Positions 8,058-16,331 of a stretch of 64,000 nucleotides of DNA are shown piece after piece (position 1 is the first letter of the stretch; each line of letters begins with the position of its first letter). The stretch is from Streptomyces phaeofaciens. GTDB taxonomy: Bacteria > Actinomycetota > Actinomycetes > Streptomycetales > Streptomycetaceae. The notes below the pieces were generated by a model that saw nothing but the letters and a program-made list of their open reading frames with translations, did no database searches and was not told the DNA's origin. A program made the position numbers and the translations under genes. Location: positions 1 through 64,000 of the forward strand of contig NZ_BMSA01000008.1 of the NCBI RefSeq assembly GCF_014648915.1. The letters are read 5' to 3'.

Positions 8058-8653
8058 TGAGCGTTCCCGAGAAGCCCGACCCCGATCTGCGGACCCGGCT
8101 CGTCGACGTCGGCGTCGACCTGGTGGCCCTGGAGGGCGTCGGCGCACTGACGCTGCGGGAGATCGCCCGCAGGGCCGGCGTCTCGCACGGCGCCCCGCGC
8201 CGCCACTTCCCCACGCATCTGGAGCTGCTGTCGGCCATCGCCCGGCGCGGGTTCACCGAACTGGCCGTGCGGGTGACGACCACCCTCGGCGACGGCACCG
8301 CGAGCCCGCGCACCCAGCTCTCCGAACTGGGCCGCGCCTACCTGGAGTTCGCACTGGACAACCCCGGCATGTACGAACTGATGTTCCGTCATGACCTGCT
8401 GGAGAGCGGCCATCTGCGGCTGCGGGACACCAGCCTGCCGCTGTTCGGCGTCCTGGTGGACCTGGTCGGCCGCGTGCGCCCGGACGACCGCGCCGACAGC
8501 CGCGCCGTCGCGGCCGCGCTGTGGGCGAACCTGCACGGCATCGCCCAGCTGTGGGGCTGGGGCAGCCTCCAACTCGCCACGGGCACCGCCGACTTCACCC
8601 CCCTGCTGCGGACGGCCCTGGACGCGCACCTCGGACCGGAGGACGGCCGGTGA
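8057..8653 (+). CDS. TetR-family regulator of the adjacent efflux gene
   Basis: The protein is about 198 residues from the ATG at 8057; a GTG at 8051 in frame would add two. The DNA-binding domain is ALTLREIARRAGVSHGAPRRHF, followed by a TetR_C_33-like domain with LGRAYLEFALDNPGMYELMF. There is no ribosome site upstream. Instead an operator palindrome reaches into the start codon, so the mRNA is probably leaderless and the protein would block its own transcription directly. Its stop overlaps the start of the MFS gene by 4 nt (GTGA), so regulator and transporter are translated together. The inducer is unknown. Confidence 0.83.
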   Translation: MSVPEKPDPDLRTRLVDVGVDLVALEGVGALTLREIARRAGVSHGAPRRHFPTHLELLSAIARRGFTELAVRVTTTLGDGTASPRTQLSELGRAYLEFALDNPGMYELMFRHDLLESGHLRLRDTSLPLFGVLVDLVGRVRPDDRADSRAVAAALWANLHGIAQLWGWGSLQLATGTADFTPLLRTALDAHLGPEDGR

Positions 8654-10056
8654 ACCGTCCCCTGACGTTGGCGAGCAGTGTGGCGGGCGCCGTGATCGTC
8701 GCCCTGGACGGCACCGTTCTCACCGTCGCCCAGCCCACCCTGCGCCACGATCTGCACGCCTCGGTCGGACAGGTCCAGTGGACCACCACCGGCTATCTCG
8801 TCGCCGTGGCCGCCCTGCTGATCTTCGCGGGCCGGCTCGGCGATCGGCACGGCCACCACCGTCTGTTCGCCGTCGGCATGCTGGGCTTCGGAGCGGCGTC
8901 GGCGGGCATCGCGCTCGCGCAGGACGTGCGCTGGGTGATCGGACTGCGAGTGGTGCAGGGCGTGTTCGGGGCGCTGCTGCAACCGGCCACGCTCGGGATG
9001 CTGCGGGCCGCGTTCCCGCCGGAGGCGCTGCGCGGGCCGATCGCCGTGCGGACGGTGGCCATCGGGGTCGCGGCGGCCGCCGGTCCGGTGGTGGGCGGGG
9101 CGCTCGCCACGGAGTTCGGCTGGCGGTCGGTGTTCCTGCTCACCGTCGTCCCCACCCTGCTCTTCGGTCTGCTCGCCCTCACGGTCCGGGAGGACGCGCG
9201 ACCGGCCGCCGACGGCCCGCTGGACGTACCCGGCGCCCTGCTGCTCGGGGCGGCCCTGGCCTGCCTGGTGCACACCCTCGTCACCCTCCCGTCCCTGACC
9301 TGGTCGGCGCCCGTGGCCCTGCTCGCCGGCGCGGCCTTCGTCCGGCACGAGCGCCGCGCCGCCACGCCGCTGCTCCCGGCGGACGTGGTCGGCTCCCCTG
9401 CCGTCGGCGCCGCCCTCGCGCTGCTCGTCACCGTGTCGGCCGCGCTCAACGGCGGGGTGTTCGCGTGCGTCTACGTCCTCCAGGACGGCCTCGGCCTGAC
9501 CCCGCTGCACAGCGCGCTGCTCTCGCTGCCGCTGGCGGCCCTGCTGATCGCCGCCGCACCGGTGTCCGCCGTGCTGCTGCGCCGGTCCGGCGCCCGTGCC
9601 ACGGTCGCGGGCGGGACGGCGGTGCTCGCCGCCGGCCTGCTCGTCCTGTCCCGCGCCCCGGGCCCGGCCGCCTACTGTGCCGGGTTCGCGCTGGTCGGCG
9701 CCGGGTTCGGCACCGTGATGGTCGCGGCCACCCATGTCGTCGTACGACAGGCCCCGGTGGCGTCGGCGGGGGTCGCGGGCGGGTTGCAGCAGACGGCGAT
9801 GAACATCGGCCCGGTACTGGGCGTGGCCTCGGCGACGGTGCTCATGGACACCGGCGCGGCCCGCTCGCCGCTGGTGGTGCTGGCGGTCGCGGCGGTCGCG
9901 GTCCTGCCGATCTGCCGGGCCCTGCCGGGCCGTTCCCCCCGCGTCCCGGCCGGTCCCCCGACCGGACCCGCCGCTGGTGGAAGCGACACACCCCACATCG
10001 GTCACGGCCGCGAAACGGGTCCGTACGCCCGCTTCCTGGGCAACGATGGGCACTGA
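8650..10056 (+). CDS. MFS drug-efflux transporter (DHA2/EmrB-QacA-like)
   Basis: The protein is 468 residues from the GTG at 8650, which overlaps the TetR stop. It has about 14 hydrophobic segments. Diagnostic motifs are VALDGTVLTVAQPTL in helix 1 (motif D1), the loop GRLGDRHGHH (motif A) and GLRVVQGVFGALLQPATL (motif C-like antiporter region). These fit proton-driven multidrug exporters. A linked TetR regulator and its operator are typical for a substrate-induced pump. The transported compound cannot be read from sequence. Confidence 0.83.
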   Translation: MNRPLTLASSVAGAVIVALDGTVLTVAQPTLRHDLHASVGQVQWTTTGYLVAVAALLIFAGRLGDRHGHHRLFAVGMLGFGAASAGIALAQDVRWVIGLRVVQGVFGALLQPATLGMLRAAFPPEALRGPIAVRTVAIGVAAAAGPVVGGALATEFGWRSVFLLTVVPTLLFGLLALTVREDARPAADGPLDVPGALLLGAALACLVHTLVTLPSLTWSAPVALLAGAAFVRHERRAATPLLPADVVGSPAVGAALALLVTVSAALNGGVFACVYVLQDGLGLTPLHSALLSLPLAALLIAAAPVSAVLLRRSGARATVAGGTAVLAAGLLVLSRAPGPAAYCAGFALVGAGFGTVMVAATHVVVRQAPVASAGVAGGLQQTAMNIGPVLGVASATVLMDTGAARSPLVVLAVAAVAVLPICRALPGRSPRVPAGPPTGPAAGGSDTPHIGHGRETGPYARFLGNDGH

Positions 10057-10117
10057 GGTCGTCCGCCGGCCGTGACCGGCCGGACCGTACCTCGCACGAG
10101 CGCACCGGAGGAGAACG

Positions 10118-11347
10118 ATGGCACTGCTGCGGCAAGAGGTCGACCCGAGCGAGGTCGGGCTGGACGCGAAGGCGCTGGACCGACTCGACCAGCATGTCGC
10201 CCACTTCGTGGACGAGGGACGGCTGCCCGGGTTCCTCCTCGCCGTCTCCCGGGGCGGCCGGGTCGCGCACCTCACCACGCACGGCCGGCGGGACGTCGCC
10301 CGGAACCTCCCGGTCGAGGCGGACACCCTGTACCGGATCTACTCGATGACCAAGCCGGTCACCTCGGTCGCCGCCCTGATACTGATGGAGGAGGGCCGGC
10401 TGGGGCTCGACGACCCGGTCGCCGACCACCTCCCGGCCTTCGCCGACCGGCGGGTGTACACCGGTGGCTCCGGCGCCGGTACGACGACCCGCCCGGCCGA
10501 ACGGCCCCTGCTGGTGCGCCATCTGATGACCCACACCGCGGGCCTGACCTTCGCCTTCTACCACTGTCACCCCGTCGACGCCCTCTACCGCGAGGCCGGA
10601 CTGGAGTCGGCGGTGCTGCCCGGCTCGGACCTCGCCGAGACCGTCGACGCGTACGCGCGGCTGCCGCTCCAGTTCGAACCGGGTACGCAGTGGAACTACT
10701 CGGTGGCCACCAATGTGCTGGGCCGGATCATCGAGGTCGTCTCCGGACAGCCCCTCGACACGTTCGTCACCGAGCGGATCCTGCGCCCGCTGGGCATGCC
10801 GGACGCCGGCTTCCAGGTCAGCGGGGCCCAGGCCCCCCGGCTGGCCGAGCTGTACGGCGACGCCGAGGGCGGTGGCATCGAGCCGATCGCCGGGCTGCCG
10901 CTGACCGGCCGCCCCCGCTTCCTGTCGGGCAGCGGCGGCATGGTGGCGACCGCCTACGACATCCACCGCTTCAGCGAACTGCTGCGCCGCCGCGGCGAAC
11001 TCGACGGCGTGCGCCTGCTCGCCCCCGAGACGGTCGACCTGATGACCCGCAACCAGCTGCCGGGCAACGCCGACCTGCGGGCCTTCGGCAGCCGCCCCGC
11101 CCACGACGAACCCGGCAACGACGGCGTCGGCTTCGGCCTGGGCGTCTCCGTCGTCATCGACCCGGAGCGCACCCAGGCCCCCTCCGGGCTGGGCACCTAC
11201 GGCTGGAGCGGGGTCGCCACCACCACGTTCTGGATCGACCCGAGCCGTGATCTGAGCGTGCAGTTCCTGACCCAGCTGAGGCCGCGGAAGTCGCTGAAGC
11301 TCTACCCCGACCTCAAGCGGCTGGTCCACGAAGCGGTGACGGACTGA
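10118..11347 (+). CDS. Serine hydrolase, beta-lactamase/esterase family (class C-like)
   Basis: The protein has 409 residues, with ATG after GGAGGAGAACG. The catalytic S76-x-x-K79 is in IYSMTKPV and the Tyr motif is YSVAT in WNYSVATNVLG. The C-terminal FWIDPSRDLSVQFLTQ is typical of EstB-like esterases. There is no signal peptide, so it should be cytoplasmic. Such enzymes hydrolyse esters or D-amino acid peptides, and few are real beta-lactamases. It starts 61 nt after the MFS gene and ends 4 nt from the convergent saccharopine cluster. No link to either neighbour is evident. Confidence 0.82.
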   Translation: MALLRQEVDPSEVGLDAKALDRLDQHVAHFVDEGRLPGFLLAVSRGGRVAHLTTHGRRDVARNLPVEADTLYRIYSMTKPVTSVAALILMEEGRLGLDDPVADHLPAFADRRVYTGGSGAGTTTRPAERPLLVRHLMTHTAGLTFAFYHCHPVDALYREAGLESAVLPGSDLAETVDAYARLPLQFEPGTQWNYSVATNVLGRIIEVVSGQPLDTFVTERILRPLGMPDAGFQVSGAQAPRLAELYGDAEGGGIEPIAGLPLTGRPRFLSGSGGMVATAYDIHRFSELLRRRGELDGVRLLAPETVDLMTRNQLPGNADLRAFGSRPAHDEPGNDGVGFGLGVSVVIDPERTQAPSGLGTYGWSGVATTTFWIDPSRDLSVQFLTQLRPRKSLKLYPDLKRLVHEAVTD

Positions 11348-11351
11348 CCGG

Positions 11352-12506
11352 TCAGCCGTCCTCGCGCAGAGTGAACGCCACTCCCTCCGCGGCGAGTTCG
11401 TCCAGCCATCGCGCGGAGCGTTCCGCGGTCTCCGCCGCCCGGTTCAGGCCCGGCGGCAGAGTGCCGTCCAGGATGTGCCGGACACCGAGCGCGAGGGTGC
11501 GCGACACGCACCGCGCCATCGCGCTCTCCTCCTCGTCGCCCACCAGGTCCAGGAGGAGGCTCCCGGACCACGCCGGGCCGCCGTGCGCCTCGACGTCCAG
11601 GGACACCGCGAGCACGACCCGGTCCCGGTCGGCGTCCGTGGTGGGGTAGGCGTCGGCCAGCTCCCGGGCCAGCGCCGCGATCCGGTCGTCGTCGCCCGCC
11701 GTCAGCTCCTCGAACACCGGAGCCCAGGCCCGCAGCCAGCCGTCGAGCCGGAGGGTGCCGCGTACGAAGGTCTCCGGCTTCCAGGCCGCGGGCAGCCCGT
11801 ACTGCTCGATGAACGGCACACTGTCGCGGTTGGGGTAGACCTCGAAGGTCTCCCCGTCGACGAGGTGCCGGCGGGTGGCCTCCCAGGGCCGTCCGGCGAC
11901 CGTCTCCACGCCGTCCTCGACGTACCGGGCGGGCGAGCGCAGGGCGTTCAGCACCCCGAGCGGCGCCCAGCTGAAGCGGTAGCGGAAGTCGTTGGGGACC
12001 GCGGGAACGCCCCCGCAGTACGAGGTGAGGCGGTACGAGGCCGGCGCGGCGGGGCCGATCGCCGCCCGGGCGCGGGCCACGAGGGCGTGCGCGAAGAGGT
12101 GGTCGATCCCGGGGTCGAGTCCGGCCTCGGTGAGGACGGTGATCCCGGCCCGCCGGGCCGCCGGCACCTGCTCCAGGACCGCGTCCGAGACATAGCTGGA
12201 ACAGGCGAAGTGGGCCCGCCGGTCCACGCACGCGGCGAGCAGCGGGCCGTGCTCGGGCGCGGGCAGCATCGACACGACGACGTCCCCGGGCGCCAGTTCG
12301 GCCGTCAGCGCCCGAAGCGTGTACGCGCGTGGCTCGGCGCGCCCGGTCAGGCCCAGCGCGGTGAGGGCCCCGGCCGCCCGCTCGGCCGTGCGGTGCCACA
12401 GCCGTACCCGGCCGGCGCGCTCGCAGAGGGCGGCCAGGCCGCTGCCGGTGGAGAGTCCGGCGCCGACCCAGTGGACGGTGCCGCTCGCGGGAACGGGGTC
12501 AGACAC
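11352..12506 (-). CDS. Saccharopine dehydrogenase-family protein (NADP-binding, Lys9-like)
   Basis: The protein has 384 residues. I chose the GTG at 12506 because GGAGGAG lies nine bases upstream, although the frame extends 11 codons further. The N-terminus HWVGAGLSTGSGLA is a dinucleotide-binding loop. It is followed by VVSMLPAPEHGPLLAACV and TEAGLDPGIDHLFA, the conserved core of saccharopine reductase/dehydrogenases (glutamate-forming). It overlaps by 8 nt the upstream Lys1-like gene. Together with the FAD oxidase these form a three-gene saccharopine operon. Whether it acts in making or breaking saccharopine is not decidable here. Confidence 0.75.
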   Translation of the reverse strand: MSDPVPASGTVHWVGAGLSTGSGLAALCERAGRVRLWHRTAERAAGALTALGLTGRAEPRAYTLRALTAELAPGDVVVSMLPAPEHGPLLAACVDRRAHFACSSYVSDAVLEQVPAARRAGITVLTEAGLDPGIDHLFAHALVARARAAIGPAAPASYRLTSYCGGVPAVPNDFRYRFSWAPLGVLNALRSPARYVEDGVETVAGRPWEATRRHLVDGETFEVYPNRDSVPFIEQYGLPAAWKPETFVRGTLRLDGWLRAWAPVFEELTAGDDDRIAALARELADAYPTTDADRDRVVLAVSLDVEAHGGPAWSGSLLLDLVGDEEESAMARCVSRTLALGVRHILDGTLPPGLNRAAETAERSARWLDELAAEGVAFTLREDG

Positions 12507-13557
12507 GGCCGGACTCCTCCTCGTCGACGCCGAGTTCACGGCAGGCCAGCCGGAAGCGCTCCTGGCAGCGCCCCCACGGGGCGCCGGCGAAGTCCAGCAG
12601 CTGGGGCAGCAGGTCCCGCGAGAAGTCCGCGCTGGACTCGCGCGGCAGCAGGGACGGCAGGTTGTCGATGGCGATCAGGTCGAGCGGGGGCTCCTTGGCC
12701 AGCCGGCGCACCGGGTCCGTCCACTCGGTCGTCCGGTCGTACACCGGCAGCACGTTGAGGGGCGAGCCGACGTCGCAGGTGACGTCGGACAGGGTGCGCA
12801 GCCGGCGCGCCGGGTCGTCGAGGTCCTCCTCGCGGACGAACGGGGGCACCGGGGTGGTGGCGAGGACGCAGTTGACCAGCACGTCGTGGTCCAGCAGGGC
12901 CCTGCGGTCCAGGTCACGGGTCTCGGCGAGATCCCAGCAGGTCGGCTCGACGCCGGCCGTTTCGAGCGCGGCACGGGCGCCCCGGCCGCTGCGGCCCAGG
13001 GCGCCGACGACGAGGGCGGTGAACTCCTTCTCGCCGGGGGCCGGGCGCAGGACCGCCTCCAGCGCGTCCTTGTCCGTGGGGCGCAGCGGCGCGGTCAGCC
13101 GGTCCCGGTGCCGCAGCACCGCGAGGGCCGCGCCGAGGTAGCCCGCCCAGAAGCCGAAGGCGGCGAGGCGCCGGCCCCGGTCGTCGACGAGGTACTCCAG
13201 GTCGAGCAGGGCCCCTCCCCCGGCGGCGAAGCGGCGCAGCAGGTCCGCCGCGCCCGGCTGTCCCTTGTAGGCGTGCCCGAAGAAGATGTGGCGGTGCGTC
13301 AGCTCGCCCGGCTCGTCGGGGAGTTCCTTCAGGCCGAGGACCACGGTGTCGCGGGGCGCCGACTCCCAGGAGCCCGCGGGGACGATCCGGGCGCCCACGG
13401 CCTCGTACTCGGCGGCCGGGAAGATCCGCTGGGGGGACTCCTCGACCGTCAGCCGCACACCGCCGCGGACGAGGCGGCGGGCGTCGTCGGGGACGACCGG
13501 GGTGCGGCGTTCGGTGGAACGGACCTCGTGGCGCAGCCACAGATGCAGGTCGGTCAT
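12499..13557 (-). CDS. Saccharopine dehydrogenase, L-lysine-forming type (Lys1-like)
   Basis: The protein has 352 residues and resembles the alanine-dehydrogenase/PNT fold used by Lys1 and the lysine-ketoglutarate reductase half of plant LKR/SDH. It has LWLRHEVRSTERRTPVVP at the N-terminus, where Arg binds substrate. Further on are LGLKELP, THRHIFFGHAYKGQPG, the active-site His/Lys segment, and DLEYLVDD. The reaction known for the family is lysine + 2-oxoglutarate to saccharopine with NAD(P)H, reversible. Its start overlaps the upstream FAD-oxidase stop (ATGA), and its stop overlaps the next start. Saccharopine enzymes are uncommon in bacteria, which make lysine by the diaminopimelate route. 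Confidence 0.78.
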   Translation of the reverse strand: MTDLHLWLRHEVRSTERRTPVVPDDARRLVRGGVRLTVEESPQRIFPAAEYEAVGARIVPAGSWESAPRDTVVLGLKELPDEPGELTHRHIFFGHAYKGQPGAADLLRRFAAGGGALLDLEYLVDDRGRRLAAFGFWAGYLGAALAVLRHRDRLTAPLRPTDKDALEAVLRPAPGEKEFTALVVGALGRSGRGARAALETAGVEPTCWDLAETRDLDRRALLDHDVLVNCVLATTPVPPFVREEDLDDPARRLRTLSDVTCDVGSPLNVLPVYDRTTEWTDPVRRLAKEPPLDLIAIDNLPSLLPRESSADFSRDLLPQLLDFAGAPWGRCQERFRLACRELGVDEEESGRV

Positions 13558-14699
13558 ACGCGGTTTGCCTCCGGACGCGGGGCGTCGGCCGCGAACCGGC
13601 CGGCGCTCAGGGGGGTGACGTCCACGAAGGGTACGCGGCCGAGGTACAGGTCACGGACGACCTCGCCGACGGCGGGTCCCTGGAGGAAGCCGTGTCCGGA
13701 GAAGCCGGTCGCGTACAGGAAGCGGGAGACCGAAGTGGCCTCGCCGATCAGGGCGTTGTGGTCCGGGGTGACCTCGTACAGGCCCGCCCAGCCGCCCGTG
13801 CGGCGCAGGTCGAGCAGGGACGGGGCGCGCTCCTGCATGGCGGCGGCGAGGCGCGGGATCCAGCGGTCGTGGGTGTCGGTGGCGAAGCCCGGGCGCTCGT
13901 CGGGGTCGGACATGCCGACGAGGAGACCGGGGCCCTCGCCGTGGAAGTAGAGGGTGCTCGTGAAGTCGATGGTCATCGGCAGGTCCGGGGGGAGGCCGGG
14001 GACGGGTTCGGTGACCGCGATCTGCCGGCGCAGCGGCTGCACCGGCAGGTCCACCCCGGCCATGGCGCCGACGGCCCGGGACCAGGCGCCGGCCGCGCAG
14101 ATCACCGTGTCGGTGGTGATGCGGCCCAGGGTGGTGGTCACCGCGGTGATGGTGTCGCCGCGCGTCTCGATGCCGGTGACGGCCGTGTGCCGCAGGATCC
14201 GGGCGCCGTGCCGGCGGGCGGCGGCCGCGTATCCGTGGACGACGGCCTCGGGGGTGCAGTGGCCGTCGTCGGGCGAGAACGCGGCGGCCAGCAGACCGTC
14301 GGTCCTGATCAGCGGGGAGAGCCTGCGGGCCTCGGTGGGGTCGATCATCCGGCTGGGCACGCCGAGCGCGTTCTGCAGCCGGACGCCCGCCTCGAAGGAG
14401 GCGACCTCCTGCGGCGTCGACAGGAGGAAGAGATAGCCGACGCGGCGCAGTCCGATGTCGGTCCCGATCTCCTGCCCGAACCGTGCGAACGCCTCCAGGC
14501 TGCGCGCCCCCAGCTGGATGTTCAGCTCGTCGGAGAACTGGGCGCGCACGCCGCCCGCGGCCTTCGAGGTCGACCCGGCGGCGAGTTCGTCCCGCTCCAC
14601 CAGCAGGACGTCGGGGACGCCGGCGGCGGCCAGATGGCAGGCGATGCTCGTGCCCATCACTCCGCCGCCGATGACGACGACCGAGGCATGCGTGTTCAC
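13554..14699 (-). CDS. FAD-dependent oxidoreductase (DAO/sarcosine-oxidase-beta-like), possible saccharopine oxidase
   Basis: The protein is 381 residues from a GTG preceded by AAAGGAG. The N-terminal VVVIGGGVMGTSIACHLA is the FAD-binding Rossmann motif. Other DAO-family marks are STSKAAGGVRAQF, CAAGAWSR and the C-terminal GFSGHGFLQGPAVGE, which closes over the flavin. These enzymes oxidise secondary or primary amines of amino acids. Being the first gene of an operon with two saccharopine enzymes, it could oxidise saccharopine to aminoadipate semialdehyde and glutamate, or a cyclic product such as pipecolate. That role is inference from context. Confidence 0.72.
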   Translation of the reverse strand: MNTHASVVVIGGGVMGTSIACHLAAAGVPDVLLVERDELAAGSTSKAAGGVRAQFSDELNIQLGARSLEAFARFGQEIGTDIGLRRVGYLFLLSTPQEVASFEAGVRLQNALGVPSRMIDPTEARRLSPLIRTDGLLAAAFSPDDGHCTPEAVVHGYAAAARRHGARILRHTAVTGIETRGDTITAVTTTLGRITTDTVICAAGAWSRAVGAMAGVDLPVQPLRRQIAVTEPVPGLPPDLPMTIDFTSTLYFHGEGPGLLVGMSDPDERPGFATDTHDRWIPRLAAAMQERAPSLLDLRRTGGWAGLYEVTPDHNALIGEATSVSRFLYATGFSGHGFLQGPAVGEVVRDLYLGRVPFVDVTPLSAGRFAADAPRPEANRV

Positions 14700-14722
14700 G
14701 CGGGCGGCTCCTTTCGGCGGCG

Positions 14723-14750
14723 GCCCCGGCCCGTGGACCGAGGCCGGGGC
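14723..14750 (-). terminator. Hairpin downstream of the GTP cyclohydrolase gene
   Basis: A 9-bp perfect G/C stem (14723-14731 with 14742-14750) lies in the 154-nt gap downstream of the minus-strand ribA-like gene. It is a probable terminator. It also lies upstream of the FAD-oxidase start. Confidence 0.55.
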
Positions 14751-14853
14751 TGGCGTGTGCCGTGGCCGTCGTGATCCCTACCCGCCCGGGACCCGGATCC
14801 CCCCGAGCCGGGGACCCCCCTCCCGTCCGTCGCGGCGGCGGCCCGGAGCGCGC

Positions 14854-15513
14854 TCAGGACCAGTGCGCGACCGCGTCCAGGTGCGGCAGCCGGTGGTCCA
14901 TGCGCTCCCGCTTGGTGCGCAGGTAGGTGATGTTGTTCTCGCAGGGCTCGATCAGCAGCGGCACCTCCTCGGCGACCTGGATGCCGTTGTCCACCAGTGC
15001 CTCGCGCTTGCGCGGGTTGTTCGACATCAGCCGGACCGAGCGCACACCCAGGTCGCGCAGGATGTCGGCGGCCACCTTGTAGTCGCGGGCGTCCACCGGG
15101 AAGCCCAGCGCGACGTTGGCCTCGACGGTGTCCAGGCCCTCGGCCTGGAGGGCCATCGCCCGCAGCTTGCCGAGCAGCCCGATGCCGCGCCCCTCGTGCC
15201 CGCGCAGATACACGACTATCCCGCTGCCCTCGGCGACGACGGCCCGCAGCGCGGACTCCAGCTGGTCGCCGCACTCGCAGTGCTGGGATCCGAAGGCGTC
15301 ACCGGTGAGGCACTCGGAGTGCAGCCGGGTCAGGACGCCTTCGCTGCCGATCTCGCCGTAGACCAGGGCCACTTGTTCGTCACCGCGGTCGTGGTCGAGG
15401 AATCCCACCGCCTGGAATTTCCCGTAGACGGTGGGCAGTGGCGCATTCACGACGCGTTCCACGCCGGTGCGCTGCGGGGTCTTCGTGCCGAGTACGCCAA
15501 TGTTCTCTGTCAT
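14854..15513 (-). CDS. ribA: GTP cyclohydrolase II variant with Met120 (FAPy-forming type)
   Basis: The protein has 219 residues. All zinc and catalytic motifs of GTP cyclohydrolase II are present: HSECLTGDAFGSQHCECG supplies the three zinc cysteines and RGHEGRGIGL the phosphate/base site. At position 120 the usual tyrosine of KLRAYALQ is methionine (LRAMALQ). In S. coelicolor SCO6655, work on GTP cyclohydrolase II paralogues linked Met120 to release of the formylated pyrimidine FAPy, because the second hydrolysis is lost. The protein probably does the same and serves a specialised pathway rather than riboflavin. It is divergent from a creatininase-family gene that could remove the formyl group. 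Confidence 0.88.
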   Translation of the reverse strand: MTENIGVLGTKTPQRTGVERVVNAPLPTVYGKFQAVGFLDHDRGDEQVALVYGEIGSEGVLTRLHSECLTGDAFGSQHCECGDQLESALRAVVAEGSGIVVYLRGHEGRGIGLLGKLRAMALQAEGLDTVEANVALGFPVDARDYKVAADILRDLGVRSVRLMSNNPRKREALVDNGIQVAEEVPLLIEPCENNITYLRTKRERMDHRLPHLDAVAHWS

Positions 15514-15551
15514 GATCTGATTCCTATGCGGAGACGAAAGGCCTGGAAAAG

Positions 15552-16331
15552 ATGAGCGGTTCGGAGATTCGGTCGGCGACGTACGGTCTGCTGCCGGCGG
15601 ACACCACGCAGGACGTCCGGGAGCGCGGGGCCGGTGTCGCCACACAGGTGGCGGTCCTGCCCGTCGGAAGCTTCGAACAGCACGGCCCGTACCTGCCGTT
15701 GGCCACCGACACGCTGGTCGCCTGCGCCATCGCGCGGGAGATCGCCGCGGCATACCCGGTGCACCTCCTTCCGCCGGTGACCATCGCCTGCTCGCACGAG
15801 CACGCGGCCTGGCCGGGGACCGTCAGCATCTCCTCCGTGACCCTTCACGCGGTGGTACAGGACATCGCGGCGTCGCTGCGCCGCTCGGGCGTCGAGGCCC
15901 TGGTGCTGGTCAACGGACACGGCGGGAACTACGTCCTGGGCAACGCGGTCCAGGAGTCCTCCGCCCGCGGTGAACGGATGGCGCTCTTCCCGGCCCCGGA
16001 GGACTGGGAGGCGGCGTTGGAACGGTCCGGGGTGGAGACCTCGCTCCTGACCGACATGCACGCCGGGGAGATCGAGACCTCGATCCTGCTGCACGCCCAT
16101 CCCGAACTCGTCCGGCCCGGTCATGAGTCCGCCGATTTCGTCGCGGACGACCGTCGCCATCTGCTCACACTGGGAATGTCCGCCTATACCGATTCGGGCG
16201 TCATCGGCCGTCCTTCCCTGGGGTCCGCGGAAAAGGGGAAGGAACTCCTGGCGAGCCTGGCGGATTCCTTCGGTACGTATTTCTCGTTGCTGACCTCGGA
16301 CGCCGCGGCGGGTGCTTCCGACTCCGCGTAG
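15552..16331 (+). CDS. Creatininase-family amidohydrolase, candidate FAPy deformylase (ArfB-like)
   Basis: The protein has 259 residues. Metal-binding motifs of the creatininase family are complete: LPVGSFEQHGPYLPLATDT, NGHGGN and DMHAGEIETS. The family includes ArfB, which deformylates FAPy made by archaeal GTP cyclohydrolase III, and also MftE. Next to a Met120 GTP cyclohydrolase II, the ArfB-type reaction is the most economical assignment and would give the diaminopyrimidine ribotide. This is inference from family and neighbour. The last 148 nt overlap, tail to tail, the 3' end of the opposite-strand membrane-protein gene. Confidence 0.78.
   Translation: MSGSEIRSATYGLLPADTTQDVRERGAGVATQVAVLPVGSFEQHGPYLPLATDTLVACAIAREIAAAYPVHLLPPVTIACSHEHAAWPGTVSISSVTLHAVVQDIAASLRRSGVEALVLVNGHGGNYVLGNAVQESSARGERMALFPAPEDWEAALERSGVETSLLTDMHAGEIETSILLHAHPELVRPGHESADFVADDRRHLLTLGMSAYTDSGVIGRPSLGSAEKGKELLASLADSFGTYFSLLTSDAAAGASDSA

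Noticed and set aside
14854..15513. Ordinary riboflavin biosynthesis gene
   Set aside because: No other rib gene is near, and Met120 replaces the tyrosine of normal GTP cyclohydrolase II.
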